From: Lactuca virosa
Taxonomy: Eukaryota > Streptophyta > Magnoliopsida > Asterales > Asteraceae
NCBI GenBank assembly: GCA_928212115.1
Contig: CAKMRJ010005634.1
Location: 183,728,927 to 183,792,926, forward strand
Direction: 5' to 3'
Length of the DNA stretch: 64,000 nucleotides
Shown here: positions 32,621 through 45,509 of the stretch, one piece after another
How the letters are laid out: the number at the start of each line of letters is the position of its first letter
How positions within the stretch are numbered: the stretch's first letter is position 1
The notes under the pieces: model-generated
What the model was told of the DNA's origin: nothing
Seen by the model: only the letters and a program-made list of their open reading frames with translations
Databases searched by the model: none
Program-made: the position numbers and the translations under genes

Positions 32621-33832
32621 TGATTTAATGTCCCAAAAATAATAAGTAAAAATTTCATTTTCAAACAACCAAGACCATTCATTTAGTTTTTCAAAAGATA
32701 ATCAGATTATAAAGTATTCTCAAACATCAAAGTAAAATCAGAAAATGGATAGTGCCGAATAAAACTCTAGGGGATGCAGTGTGATCAAGTCGGGGCCCTT
32801 TGTTTGGAACCAGAAGTACCTGAAACAATAAACATAAATCATAAGCATGCAGCTTAGTGAGTTCCCCAAAATACCACACACCATACATGCAACGGGCCTA
32901 TTTTAACCCCAAGTGAATGCTATGGGCCAAATCTTATTCTAACAATCACTTCCTGCCATGGGATAAATCATGGTCTTTCCTTGCAATGCTGAGGGCCAAA
33001 TCCTAGTCCTACATACAAGTTCTAGGGGCCAGATCCTGGTCTTTCATACAAATGTTAGGGTCCAAATCTTGGTCTTTCATACATATGTTAGGGACCAGGT
33101 CTTGGTCTTTCATACATATGTTAGGGTCAGATGTTGTTTTTCCATGTAAGTATCACAAAGACAACTAGCATCCTACATAGTATAGTAAGAAGACCCACCT
33201 CATACTCGAATCGAATAAACCACAGCTCGCATAGATGTGGAACCGGTGCTACAATCCACATATCAAGGCACCCGAGGTCAAACCTTAATCTATACTCTAA
33301 AACTAGCAATTAGACCAAAAGTCAATGATTAACCAATTTAACGGCCATCACGACTTGGTGACCTCTTGGCCACATCGTTGGCATGCCCAAACAATGGCAA
33401 CCATCTAGCTATGTCATGGCCACTGCATTGGGACAACTTAATAGGTTAAGTCCTTAATCGGTTAAGCCCCTTGTTTATACTTTCCAGTAAACTTCTTGGG
33501 ACTCTAATGGTCCATAAAATTCTAGAATTTATAGGCATGCATGCCCATCACCCAAGTAGGTCAAAAGATGATAAATGACCCAAAACCCCATGCATTGCTC
33601 CCAAAACACAATCAACTACTAGATCTAGAAGATATAATGACCAAGGGACCAAGGTGAGACATAAAGTTGCAAACTTTATCTCATTTAACCATTTAAATCT
33701 CATTTACGATCAAAAACATGCTAAATAACCTACATATATGAAAAAGGGCCACAAGATGGAAGCTTGATGACTTCCAAGGAGTCCAAAAGATGCACACAAT
33801 AAGTAGACACGAGTTGCTTGCTTGATCTGTGT
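32621..33832 (-). repeat. Gypsy LTR remnant, minus orientation
   Basis: The left end resembles the family terminus (AATGTCCCAAAAATA). It contains the conserved 'gagttccccaaaataccac' block (32860). A tandem array of 'agggnccanatcttggtctttcat' units lies at 32930-33130, and a donor/acceptor pair on minus (33198 GTGGGT to 32820). GCCAC/GTGGC-rich words lie at 33345-33430. The right end is cut by another LTR at 33833. Confidence 0.65.
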
Positions 33833-35100
33833 AACACCTATTTTCCAGAAATATCAGCTAAAGATAGTTTAGTATCAAAGATAGGGTTTTTGAAGGAAAA
33901 ATCATATGTCACGACATGATGCATGGATGCCCACTACATGGAATGAGTCTTATAAACACATGTTTATTATGGTTCCCAAGACATAGCAAGAAGAGGGCCA
34001 CGTTGTGGCAATCGCTAAAGCCCAAACCCCAGGATTTGTAGGGTTTCCCTCATATATAAACACCTTTACTCATGGATTATGTTATCACTTTCGGCCTATA
34101 TCTCTCCATTTCGAAACCCTAGCCTCTCATCCATGATTATGAGCTTGGTGGCTTGATTTTGAAGTAGTTCCTCTTGTCTTGGTGAAGCTTGTGAAGAAAG
34201 GAACTCCAACTTGGTGCAAGGAAGCATAGACAAAGACTAGACCCATCATTTCCTTCAAGTTTCTGGATCTTCAGAGGTGAAAAGCTTGCACCTTGACTTT
34301 GTTCTTTTGAGATTTATATTCTTGACTTTGATGGTTGGTTTTTTGTGCCATTTTTGGAAGCTCTTGGAGTTTGAGGAACTACAGACCTTGATATGGTCTC
34401 CTTATGGTCATGGACTTCTTTTAAGTGAGAAAAAGGTCTGATTTTGAGAGTTCTTAGTTCCTTGTTGATGTTTTGGTCACATTAAGAGCTTAAAGGACTT
34501 AAGGTTGTAGATCTTGCCTTAGTGTGAAGTCCTAATGGACAAAGTTAGAAACTTTATCCATTAAGTCATTGAGAGGATTTATATATGAAGTTTTGGGTTG
34601 AGATCTATAAGAATTAAGCTCTTAATAAGAGAAATGATATTCTGGCAGTAGCCACAATGTAGCCAATGGATAGCTACGTTGTGGCGAAGTTTAGATTCAC
34701 AACTGATTTGTGATGGCATTGTCATGGCGTGGCCAAGGAAGGCCCAAGATGTGGCAATGTCTTTCATGTTGACTTTTTGACCTTGCTTTCCCAGGACGTC
34801 GTCAAGGAGGGCCCAGGCCGTGGCATTGACTGTGACTTGGTTGACTGTTGACTTTGTGGACCTTTGAACATTGAATTTTTACTTATTTGACCTAGGGTTA
34901 ATCTTAGAGGATTTGGGTTATTGATTGAGGATTTACCTGTCTTGGTGATAGTTGGTTCGCGGGTTTGGGTAGTGCAAAGTGTTTGAGTATTGTTGTTCAT
35001 CTTCGGTTCATCGGTTCTTTAGTTCATGTGAGTTTCTGACTATGCCACGTATCCTATTATATGTCCTTTGCATGTTAGGATAGAAGCGTTGTTAGAGCAA
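33833..35100 (+). repeat. Gypsy LTR remnant, plus orientation, head-to-head with the previous one
   Basis: Starts TGTAACACCTATTTTCC. A TATA-like CATATATAAACACC is near 34052-34065. GTGGC/GCCACG-type words flank it (33995-34010, 34650-34840) as in the minus remnant, so both may be the same family. The 3' end is unclear; the limit given is approximate. Confidence 0.5.
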
Positions 35101-35480
35101 AAATATGTTCGTGGTTGAGATAAATCCTATGTATATATGTGCAGCATGGGACAATTAGTGTCATTATAGGCTAGACTGGTAGGGTCTTGCTTATAGACTG
35201 TATGGTATAGATAGGATTTTTGTTCGGATAGGGTAACTAGGTTTGGCCAGTTATCAAGATTATGTATGACTAATCAGCGAAGAACTTAATTGAGAAGTGG
35301 TCAATGGTAGGGTCGGTATGTATTCTATGTATTCTAAGCCGGATAGTTTGAGAACGCTTGTTCTAATGCATGATTGTAATATTCTTGTATGATTATTCGC
35401 TCATGGGTGGATCATTAATTATACTGTCTATTTGATCCCTAATTGCATATAACTTTGTTCATTGCAAGGAAAGACCATGG
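35101..35480. other. Spacer between LTR remnant and gag remnant
   Basis: No convincing coding signal; likely 3' part of the LTR or the leader of the same Gypsy remnant. Confidence 0.4.
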
Positions 35481-36520
35481 AGGTAGCCCATGGCACTTGT
35501 TTGTAAGACCATGAAAAATGATTTGTGTATTTTGATCAACCCACTTAGGGATGAGATTATTTTACTAACGGATGAGCAACTTAGGGTCCTTTGGGCTGAT
35601 TTGGAGGCTGGTCATCTCAGGTTTCGGGAGGTTTCCTTTAGAGAGTTTGATTTTTTGTGGAGCCCCTTATTTCTTTGGGAGTGGGGATTCAATCATTAGT
35701 TTGCATTGGATTGTTGATGTTGAGAGTGCCTTTAACACCATCTTCTGTCCGGCGAAGGCCAAGGTTAGATTTACGACATATATCCTACGTGACAGAGCTA
35801 GAGATTGATGTGCAAGGTTGTCGAGGGACTGGAACTAGATGTGGTCGACTCCATGTCATGGAAGAATTTTGTCACTACATTTAAGAGAGAGTTTATGCCA
35901 AAAGTTGATGTTCAACAGCTGACTTGGCAATATCTAGCACTTGAGCATACTTTAGAGATGGTGGCTGAGATCACCGCAAAGTTTAGAGAGAGAGTGATGG
36001 TTTCCCTCATTATGCGGCTTTGAAAGAGATAAGGATGATTCGCTACCATGAAATGTTGAGGACGCAGATTCGGGAGCACGTGAGTATCTCGAGTTAGAAG
36101 CTTCTTCCCAGTTTGATGGAGGAAGCAAGGGATAGAGGGATGGAGATAAAGACCCAACAATAGAGGAGAAGGCAAGATGGAGTACATGCATCTACAACAA
36201 CAACCAAGAAGGATCAGGCGACAGACATTCAGACAGGAGATCGAAAGACGTGCGGGCTTTACGGGAGGTGTGATAGAACTCACTGAGGTGTTTTTCACAC
36301 ACCTATTTCTGGATGTTCAAGGTGTGGTCTGGACTACAGCTAGGAAGAGAGTCAGAGGGAGTCACCAAGGGTATGTTTCTTTTGTTGTTTGCCAGACCAT
36401 GTTAAGGCTGATTGTCCTCCAAAAAGCTAATGTTGTGGTTTTGGATGCGACACCAATGGCTTGGCAATTACCAGACAGGTGGCATGGGACAACTACAATT
36501 CCAAGATCTGGGTTTTGAGT
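35481..36520 (+). pseudogene. Decayed Gypsy gag fragment
   Basis: In the plus frames, WIVDVESAFNTIFCPAKAKV and TTYILRDRARDW are followed, after a frameshift, by SWKNFVTTFKREFMPK and QYLALEHTLEMVAEI. This is the retrotrans_gag fold. No zinc knuckle seen. Confidence 0.75.
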
Positions 36521-36708
36521 TAGCGGTTTCCTCCATTTCGGTTTGACACAACATTCGTTGGTGTTATTAGGATCCCTTTTATTTTTGTTTGTTTTGTTTT
36601 TTCAGTTGTAATCTAGGATGGTCTATTGAAGAATATTTTATTAATCAACTGTGCTTCTATTTGGAAGGTTTATGTATGTCTAAATTGTTATTGTTATGAG
36701 GTTGTAAG

Positions 36709-37494
36709 TGTTGGAAAGAGTGTCCAAGATCATTAACTATTGTTAATATTTCTAATAATAACCGGGTCCTTTTGGGTTGCCCTCAAGACCCAAATTGAGT
36801 AGAATAAATAAAGGAGAAATTGGTTTATTAATTATTATGGTAAATAATTAATTAGAAACTAATTAGAAATAAATTTTGGGAAATAATTAACAGTTTAATT
36901 AATCAAAGGGTTGAATATTCATTAATCGATAGTTGGTTAATCAGGAATGTTCCATAACCCTTATCGAATTAGGGTTGGATGAAAATCACTCCATCCCACA
37001 TTGGAAAAGGAGTGAATTTCGTGTTTAGGCTCCCATGCCACATGGCAAGGAGTACAAAACCTAGGAAGGGATCCAAGGCTATAAATAGGGCCTTACGGAT
37101 TTCATTCTTTCTTGCACCTTGGCTTGAAGTTTCGCCAACCCTTCTTCCTCACCCTCTTAGGGACGATTTATAACCCTCTTTGGATTTGTGAACTTGACCA
37201 TTTACCTAGTTATTTCTATTCCACTCTTTGGTGTCATTGGGTGTGATACCATTAGAGGGATTTTGTTTTGGGTCCTCTCATCCGAGCAACTTCATGGAGG
37301 ATCAAGATCTCAAGCATGGAGATCAAGGGCTACATAATAGGTATGTTTTCTTCTTTGTATTTTTGTTTTCTAGGGTATATTTAATTAGCATGAAACCATA
37401 GATCCATAGGGTGCATGTGCACTTAGGTATATCGTTCTTTCAATTTTTCCGCTACCTAGTTTAGAGTGTATTTGATGCGTAGAAAATCCCAACA
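36709..37494 (+). repeat. Copia-2 5' LTR (786 bp)
   Basis: Starts TGTTGGAAAGAG and ends ATCCCAACA, with TATAAATAG at 37080-37088. It is followed directly by a PBS. The 3' LTR is not found in the window. Confidence 0.85.
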
Positions 37495-37495
37495 G

Positions 37496-37507
37496 TGGTA
37501 TAAGAGC
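37496..37507 (+). other. Copia-2 PBS (one mismatch)
   Basis: TGGTATAAGAGC; the usual sequence has C instead of A at position 7. Confidence 0.82.
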
Positions 37508-40500
37508 AATTGGTTCATGATTACATTCACCCTAGATCCATATTTTCTGTAAAAACTTGTATGAAATTGAATGAAAGAGGAATGATTGAAAAATTCGTAA
37601 TTGTTAAAATTCTTAGTCACAGCTCATGACGTGAGAACTTGCTGCTCACGACGTGAGCTTCGCGGATTAGGGTTTCCCTAATTTTTTCATTATTCAAAAT
37701 TGAAGGTTTGTTAAATATGGATAAATACTAAATTTAAAATGTTTTATATCTCGAAAATTGACAAATATTATTTAATAGAGATTTAAATTTGAATATTTTT
37801 TTATTATTTAAATAGTGAATTTAAATGTTTAATAGTATTTATAATAGAGATTTATTAATTTAAATATTAACCCTTCGTGATTAATTAATTTTTACCTTTC
37901 ATCCTCACAATTAATTAGAATTAATAATAGACAACAAATTTAAAGAGTTTTAAATTTACCCCTTATATTTATATATATTAGAATTTTATCTACTATATGT
38001 ATATGAAAGTTACAACATGCGCCCTCGGGTGTTTTAAATATTGACATTATCAGTCTTACCATGTCTAGGCTCACCCATTCTGATGTAGGGGTTTAAAAAG
38101 GTCTCTATGATTCCTAATGAGGTTAGTTTTTAATATGCTCCGCGATTACCACCCTCACCGCCGTATTGCATTTTGATAATGGAGTTACCGAAAGGGTTTG
38201 ATAGTGATAATGGTCAATCTAAAAGTATTCTAAATACAAGTATAAAACAAAATCTCATTTTATTAATAGAATGCGAGTCTCATATTATCCGTGAAAATTG
38301 CACGTTCTCTTTATATTATGTTGATGGAGCTCGTGTGGTTAACCGGCACATCAATGTGATTTTGCATGTGATTTGCATGGTTAATTCATAATCTATTTAA
38401 TGTGAATCTTATGTTATCCATAAAAGTTGCACATTCTCTTTATCACTTGTTGATGGAGCTCGTGTGGTTAACCATCACACCAATTTGAGAGTATAGGTAG
38501 AGAATGATGTGGAACTCGCGAATCTCAAGCCTAACTTGAGTCGGGGACAATGTGATTTTGTATGGAGGATTCGCCATCTCTTCAGTGATTTGCGGCAACC
38601 CCATCATTGAATCTGAGATGAACATAATCCGAGATTAACATGCCATTGAGATTCAATGAATCTCAAAGATATAGGAATTTGGTGGTGATCGAAATAGGCA
38701 AAGGGTTTTGCCTACCTAGATAACTTTATGGTGTGTTTACGGCATCCCTTTACACATCATGAAGCCAAATATGGATCCTAACCTTCTAAATTTTTTTTGT
38801 TAAGAGTGATTATTTTCGAAGGACAAGTAAAACAAACTATAATGGAAATTGATATTGAATGAGATCTATAATCGTATCCACTAAAATCTACTGCTTCAAA
38901 ACCTATAAGGATTGGTTATGAGGATGATCAATCTTGTATAAATTTGTAGTTTGGGAATAATTCTCATAAATGAAAGGAAATATCATGCCTTTGATAAGGC
39001 TCTTCCTAAGGTTCCTCCAAACACTACAATCTAATCTATCAGAAAGAGCAGTCATCAAATGTACGTTGTAAACTGACATATTGATGTAAAATGGAATTTT
39101 CTTGAGTTAGAACTTGACTAGGGTTAGTCAACTAGTTGACATGTACATATAATTAGTTTATTTTGATTTTGATATGAAAAAATTGGAATGCCCATGTAGG
39201 AATTGTGTAGCATGTTGAGGTTTCGTTTTTGGAACTACCATAGCCAATCATAGAAACTCAAACTTCAAAACACTCCCATGTTTTTGCTATCATGAATAGA
39301 AGTGTCAAGAAGAAGAAAGCCGATTGCCCATGGGTTAAAAGGCAATTATTGTTGGTATACCTAATCTAGGTCCAAATACCAAGGATAAAGGAAGGCTTAT
39401 TCTGAGACATGTTCTCATAGCTGTTCGTTTCCATAACAAGAAAGGACATAGAAAGCATACATGCCCAAAATATTTGAGCTTAAAGGACTAACACATGGAC
39501 AAAGTAATTTGATCATGGATTACGAGCCCAAGCTAGTTTCCATAGGATCAAAAGATAACTAGTTCTCTTATGTTTGGTGTTCAATCAAATATATGGATTT
39601 GTAATGCCATCAGAACATTACTTCTAAACCTTGAGTGTTTTATTAAGGATTATGTACTGATATTTTCAGGAATGTGTAGTGAATAAAAAGAAGTAAGGAA
39701 ACTGAAACATGGATAAGATAATTTGATCATGAAAGTCAAGACCTTGCTACTATTCATGAGATCAAAAGGCAACTCCTTTCCGAAATGTTTAGTCTATGGT
39801 ATTATAATTGAAATTGTTTATACTATGATTCATGAGATAGTTCTGACTTATTTAAATGTAGAGCATTTTAACATTCTAAAAGAAAGTCATGAAATCTATG
39901 AAATTGGTATAGTAAAAATAGTTCAACGTTGATTCGAATATTTGAATAAGATGTATTATTGTGGTCGAAATATTTGTTGATATTAGTTTACCTAATGGAT
40001 CGTTCAGATTGACCAAAATACATATTGAATCAAATACATCCAAAAGGTTTGGGTGAAGTGTATTTGTGGAATCATAGTCTTGGATACATAAATAAGAGAT
40101 TCATGACCAAGAATCCAATTGGATTGGATTTTAGATACCATATGACCTCGAGTCTCATGATAAATTCAAATCTTGTTTATCAATACAGATGATGAACACA
40201 TCACTAGGTGATGTGAATCTTTGTTGGAATTAGTTTGCACTAATGGAACATTTAGATTAACCACGGTACATAGTAAGACCAACTTCGTATGAAGATGAGT
40301 CTGGAACCTTTCAGGTGTTCAGAGCTCTCATAAAGTGAAGTTAAGAATCAACTGAGCAATAGGATGAGACAATTATAGTGAGAATCTCAGTCCAAACTTT
40401 ACCGATCATCTAATGAATTGTGAAAGAGTTTCATGAGCTAACTCCACCCATAACACTGCCATTGGAAGTGTTAGTTGGATAGAGAAACAAATCATTCATT

Positions 40501-40539
40501 GATTTTGTACTGGATGAGTCGCATTATGCAATTCGTGGA
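37508..40539 (+). pseudogene. Copia-2 interior: leader, lost gag, decayed pre-integrase region
   Basis: About 3 kb of heavily decayed Copia sequence. 37508-38800 is leader-like, with no ORF. Near 40060-40200 the plus strand shows a VWNHSLGYINKRF and YDLESHDKFKSCLS pair, i.e. the GAG-pre-integrase zinc module, with mutated cysteines and stops. The element is cut at 40540 by Gypsy-2; a piece may continue at 51570-51637. Confidence 0.65.
38273..38485 (+). repeat. Two-unit direct repeat (period about 129 bp)
   Basis: Units starting at 38273 and 38402 share about 75 bp. Both include 'ttgatggagctcgtgtggtt' and a preceding 'gttatcc..aa.ttgcac.ttctctttat' block. Confidence 0.8.
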
Positions 40540-42871
40540 TGTCACACCCCCAAACTAGAACGGCGGAAACGTCGGGGGGTGGAGGACTTCATTTGTAGTA
40601 TCACAACAATGCATAATAGTAATCAAAGTACAACAACAACCATTGTATTTAAAAAGTTATAAGTTTTACAACTGTGTTCAAAACATAGTGTATATGAACT
40701 CAAAAGTACAAGTTTAAAAGACGTGAGTTTATAGATCTCCGTCTTCTCAAAAGCTGTGGCTGTACCTGTATTACTGTTTCCCGAAGAATACAAGTAGATT
40801 TTGAAAAGGTTTCAACAATTAAGTTGGTTAGTTCATAAGTATGTTTATAACTGAAAACTGTTTTCTTGTGTATTGATAAAGTGAACGTGTTTTTCCCAGA
40901 AAATCCTATATTTTCTGCTATGCTATACTGTAAGCAAAATGTATAATGATTTCTAGTAACAACTTGTAAAATGTAGTTTAGTTCTCATAAAACCATGAAA
41001 AGTATGTTTTCTCTGAATTGAAATAGTATTCCATGTTTATTCTTGTAAGATATTGTATTATAGTTTTATAGTTAAATAAAACTATGTGAAGTGTTGCTTA
41101 TTCATACAATAATCATTTTGTTCAATACCAAATTGTGAGTTATTATAACCATACTAGATGACCTAAGATGGCCTGAACACGACGTTCTTCGGGCGTCGTA
41201 GTATGTAAGACATTTGTCACCCCAGGCATGCTTGCCTAACTGTAGTTAGCAGTTCAGGTGTGGGATTGTCAGTCCCATATAGATCTATATACAAGTGTCG
41301 CGCTCTCCCTCCAGGAGACTCTGGTTATAATTTCAGGACTTTTGTTGGTACTTGGAGAAGTACGTGAAGGTAGTCTCACAAATGCTATATTGATGATTAT
41401 GTATAGAATATTGAAAGGTTACTTGTAATAAATACAATGTAAGTAAGTTTCATAAACTGTATGGAATATAGTTTATAAGTTTGTTTTCTCAGTAAAGTAT
41501 TCTGGTTGTTTTCTGATAATGTTCTCTGCTTGTTTTCCATCATGTCCTCTGTTTGTTTTCTATTATGTACTATGTTTGTTTTCCTGTTATGTACTTTGAA
41601 ACTTGAAACTAATGAATGAGTCCTCTAAACTATAACTATTATAGTTTAGCTATTTGTTTTACTGTAAGAATCTGTAATACTGTTATTCCATGAAAATTCT
41701 CTGTTTGTACTCATGTAGTATCAAACAGTTTGAAAACCATTTTATATTTATATAAATGTAATATTTATATAATTATGATTAATTAGATCTTCGATTAATA
41801 ACTTTACCCCAAGCCCACAACCAAACAAGTAACAGGAAATGGGGTCAAATTACATATTCTAAATCTTTAGAATCCAAATTATATAATTTATACAGATATA
41901 ATAATGTAATTTTTACAATTTAAAATATACTAAAACATTTAAAAATCTTTTGAGATATTAACACAATTTCATTGTGTTTCACTTGTATTCCCCATAAAAT
42001 AATTAAAATCATGAAAATGTAGGGGTATGAACTCACCTTTCATGAGTGATATTATTGATGAATAGATATAGGATGGCAAGTTTCTCAAGTGAAATCCCGT
42101 AGTAAAACAAGTCCTATATAGCAATTTGTATAATATATATGCAACAAATTAGTGAATATAATCATAGGAATGATTGGAAATTGGACTAATTTGTAAGTAT
42201 AACTTACAAATAGGAGTGTTAGAAGCTAAGATGGAGGCTGTAAGGAGTTCACGGCCAAGAAGGGGTGTTCACGGCCAAAGAACACTCAATGTTCTTGAGT
42301 TCACGGCCCACTGATCTTGAAGATCTTGCAGATTTGAAGGTGAAACAAACGTATGAGGGCTAGAAATCACTAGAATGAAGATGTAATGATGAAATACATT
42401 GAAGATTCATGCAGTATTCCAAGAAAATCGAAGGATTGAAGGATGATACTTGAGAGAGAATTCTTGATGTTCACGGCCAGATGTGTAGAATGAGGAATAA
42501 ATCAGTCTCCTTTATATATATAGGGAAGAGATCATGGCCGAAGGGTTCACGGCTTCGGTTCACTGTCCGAAGGCGGTTCATGGTTGACAGCCCGAAGTGT
42601 TCACGGCCTCGGTTCACAGCCGAAGGCAGTAATCAGTTCACGGCTGCGAGGTTTGCGGTCCGAAGGGAAAGGAGAATAAAGATGGTGCGAAGTTTCTCGG
42701 ATCCAACTTATTCCCTTCTTAAACACCTAATATTCTTAGGGTTTTATAATGCAAAGGTTATTATTCTAACCTTAATAAAAATCCAAACAATAAAGAGGAA
42801 TTTAGTTGACCCAAGTTTGAATTTGGTTGACTAGGGTTGACTTTACAAGTAGAAAATAACGGGATGTTACA
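40540..42871 (-). repeat. Gypsy-2 3' LTR
   Basis: Begins TGTCACACCCCC (plus view) and ends TGTTACA. Contains repeated GTTCACGGCC words around the TATA region (42230-42670; TATATATA near 42515). A splice-like pair is on minus (42036 to 40766), and a short TTTGTTTTC-based tandem array at 41510-41605 lies within that interval. Confidence 0.93.
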
Positions 42872-42895
42872 TTATCCCCCCGTTAAAGAGAATTT
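42872..42895 (-). other. Gypsy-2 polypurine tract
   Basis: The minus strand reads CTTTAACGGGGGGATAA directly before the 3' LTR. Confidence 0.8.
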
Positions 42896-42954
42896 TGTCC
42901 CAAAATTAGGACTAAAGTGATACAGAAACACTAGGGAAAAAGATGTGGATACTT

Positions 42955-44361
42955 CTATTGCATTTGATCCTCACGCTCCCAAGTGAATTCAGGTCCTCGT
43001 TTTGCATTCCAACGAACCTTCACTATCAGGATACGGCTTTGTTTAGTTCTCTTCACTTCCCTGTCTAGGATTTCTACAAGTTGTTCTATGAAGTTGAGAC
43101 TCTCATTTAATTCTATTTTGTCGAGAGGGATAACAAGAGTCTCGTCGGACAAACACTTCTTGAGATTGGAGACATGAAATACGGGATGAATGTTACTGAG
43201 TTCATGCGGGAGATTGAGTTTGTAAGCAACAGGACCAATTCTAGCAATGATCTGGAATGGTCCAATGTACCTTGGATTTAGCTTTCCACGTTTACCCAAA
43301 CGTATCAATCCTTTCCAGGGTGAGACCTTCAATAGAACGCGGTCACCAACCTAGAATTCAAAGGATTTTCGTCGTTTATCCACATAACTCTTCTATCTAT
43401 CTCGAGAAGCTTTCAACCGTTCCCGGATTTGGACTATCTTTTCTGTGGTTTCACGAATGATCTCGGGACTGGTTAGAGTACTATCAGGTGTTTGGTTCTT
43501 TTCTAGTTGCGTATCGCCCACTTCAGCCCAACACAGAGGGGATCTGCACTTACGGCCATGGAGAGCTTCAAAGGGTGCAACTTTAATACTAGTGTGATAG
43601 CTATTGTTGTAGGATAATTCAAGAAGTGGTAAATGGGTATCCCAAGCTTTACCTACATCTATCACACAAGCCCTTAACATGTCTTCCAGCGTTTGAATTG
43701 TTCTCTCACTTTGCCCATCAGTCTGAGGATGGTACGCTGTACTCATGTCAAGATTTGTTCCCAAGGATTTTTGTAATGATTTCCAAAACCGTGAGGTAAA
43801 TCTACTATCTCCGTCAGAGATAATAGATATTGGCACACCATGCAACCGTACTATTTCTTTTATGTACGTCGTTGTTACCTTCTCCATTTTATTTGTTTCT
43901 TTTATTGGCAGTAAGTGAGCGGAGTTGGTTAATTTATCAACAATAACCCAAATGGTATCATCACCACCCGTTGTTCTGGGTAACTTGGTTATGAAATCCA
44001 TTGTAATTCGCTCCCACTTCCACCCAGGTATTTCTGGCTTTTGAAGAAAACCTGAGGGCTTTTGATTTTCTACTTTGACTTTGGCACAAGTTAGACACTT
44101 GCCCACAAAAGTATCTATTTCGGCTTTCATGTTTGACCACCAATAGAGTTTCTTTAGGTCCAGATACATCTTGTCTGAACCCGGGTGAACAGAGTATTGA
44201 GTTTTATGGGTTTCATTCATGACAACATCTTTGTAGCCACCGAACTTCGGTGTCCAGATTCGATTCATGAAATAACAAACTCGATCACCCTTGATTTCCA
44301 AATTCTTTTCCATTCCCCTCAAGGCTTCACCTGTCATGTTCTCAGGTTTTAAGGCTTCCAA
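42955..44361 (-). pseudogene. Gypsy-2 integrase and C-terminal chromodomain-like region
   Basis: One 322-codon ORF (44361-43393) starts upstream of the zinc module, which contains KCLTCAKVK. It contains the full rve core: ITMDFITKLP, SDGDSRFTSRFW and YHPQTDGQSERTIQ, so D, D and E are present. It continues to RKCRSPLCWAEVG. After a frameshift near 43390-43340 the C-terminal part continues to 42955 with GPFQIIARIGPVAYKL, HPVFHVSNLKKCL and EFTWEREDQMQ, the chromodomain-like ending. It is part of a polyprotein, not a separate gene. Confidence 0.92.
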
Positions 44362-44421
44362 CTGAGCCTCCTTAATCTATACAGATAAGTGGGAATGGAT
44401 AGTGATAGTCAGAGACTTTAC

Positions 44422-44904
44422 TCAGTGGCCCAAGTATTCTTTCCGACTAAGGGAATCTGCTACCACATTGGCCTTGTCGGGGTGATAACAAATCTCACAT
44501 TCGTAATCATCTAGTAGATCTACCCATCGTTGTTGCCTCATGTTGATTTCTTTCTGATCAAAGATGTGCTGAAGGCTTTTATGATCAGTAAAGACTGTGC
44601 ACTTTGTACCATATAGATAATGTCTCCAGATTTTCAAGGCAAAAACCACTGCTCCCAGTTCGATATCGTGCGTAGTATAATTGACTTCGTGGTTCTTAAT
44701 ATGTCTTGAGGCATAGGATATAACCTTTCCTCGTTGCATAAGAACACAACCTAGCCCTTGATTAGACGCGTCGCAGTAGACTACAAAATCTTCCGTCCCT
44801 TCTGGGAGGGACAAGATTGGAGCACTGCAGAGGGCTTGTTTTAAGGTCTGGAAAGCAATTTCTTTTTTCTCCTCCCATTCGAATGACACACCTTTTTGAT
44901 TCAA
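44422..44904 (-). pseudogene. Gypsy-2 RNase H and tether
   Basis: A 160-codon frame with FVVYCDASNQGLG, LGAVVFALKIWRHYLYG, FTDHKSLQHIF and KANVVADSLSRKE. All core RNase H motifs are visible. A stop separates it from the integrase ORF. Confidence 0.92.
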
Positions 44905-45509
44905 GGTGGTGAGTGGCTTCGCAATCTTCGATAAGTTCTGAATGAATCTCCTGTAGTAGCTAGCGAGACCTAAAAACTGTCGAATTTCTGTTGGGGTTCG
45001 TGGGGTCGCCTAACTTTCGATAGCCTTGATCTTGGAAGGATCAACATGTATTCCATCCTTGCTGACTACATGACCTAAGAACTCCACCTTTCGAATCCAG
45101 AATTCGCATTTGGAGAACTTCGCATACAATTTCTCTGCCCTCAAAGTTTCCAAGACTTGTCGCAAGTGTTGGCTGTGTTCTTCCTTACTCTGAGAATAGA
45201 CTAGTATATTGTCAATGAAGACTATGACGAACTTGTCCAAGTAAGGTCGACACACTCGATTCATAAGGTCCATGAATACTGCTGGTGCATTAGTTAGACC
45301 AAAGGGCATTACTACAAATTCATAGTGACCGTAGCGAGTTCTGAAAGCAGTCTTTGGAATGTCTGACTCCTGGACTCGCAGTTAGTGGTATCCTGATCTC
45401 AGGTCAATCTTGCAGAAGAAACTAGCTCCTTGGAGTTGATCAAAGAGGTCATCTATCCGTCGCAAAGGGTATCGATTGTTAATGGTAAGTTTGTTTAATT
45501 CTCGGTAGT
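44905..45509 (-). pseudogene. Gypsy-2 reverse transcriptase with FIDN box
   Basis: MPFGLTNAPAVFMDLMN is followed by FIDNILVYS. The second aspartate of the YIDD/FIDD box is asparagine, which should abolish catalysis. Stops or frameshifts lie on either side (near 45310-45385 and 45010), and another frameshift at about 45525 joins it to the preceding ORF. Confidence 0.9.

Noticed and set aside
34579..35000. Two minus-strand ORFs
   Set aside because: In an LTR remnant on the antisense strand with no recognisable domains.
37508..38800. Possible host gene in the Copia-2 leader
   Set aside because: Only short ORFs; position after LTR and PBS explains it as element leader.
41170..41205. Short hairpin (cgacg...cgtcg) as an RNA gene or terminator
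   Set aside because: Present in both Gypsy-2 LTRs but only about 5-6 bp of stem; too weak to call.
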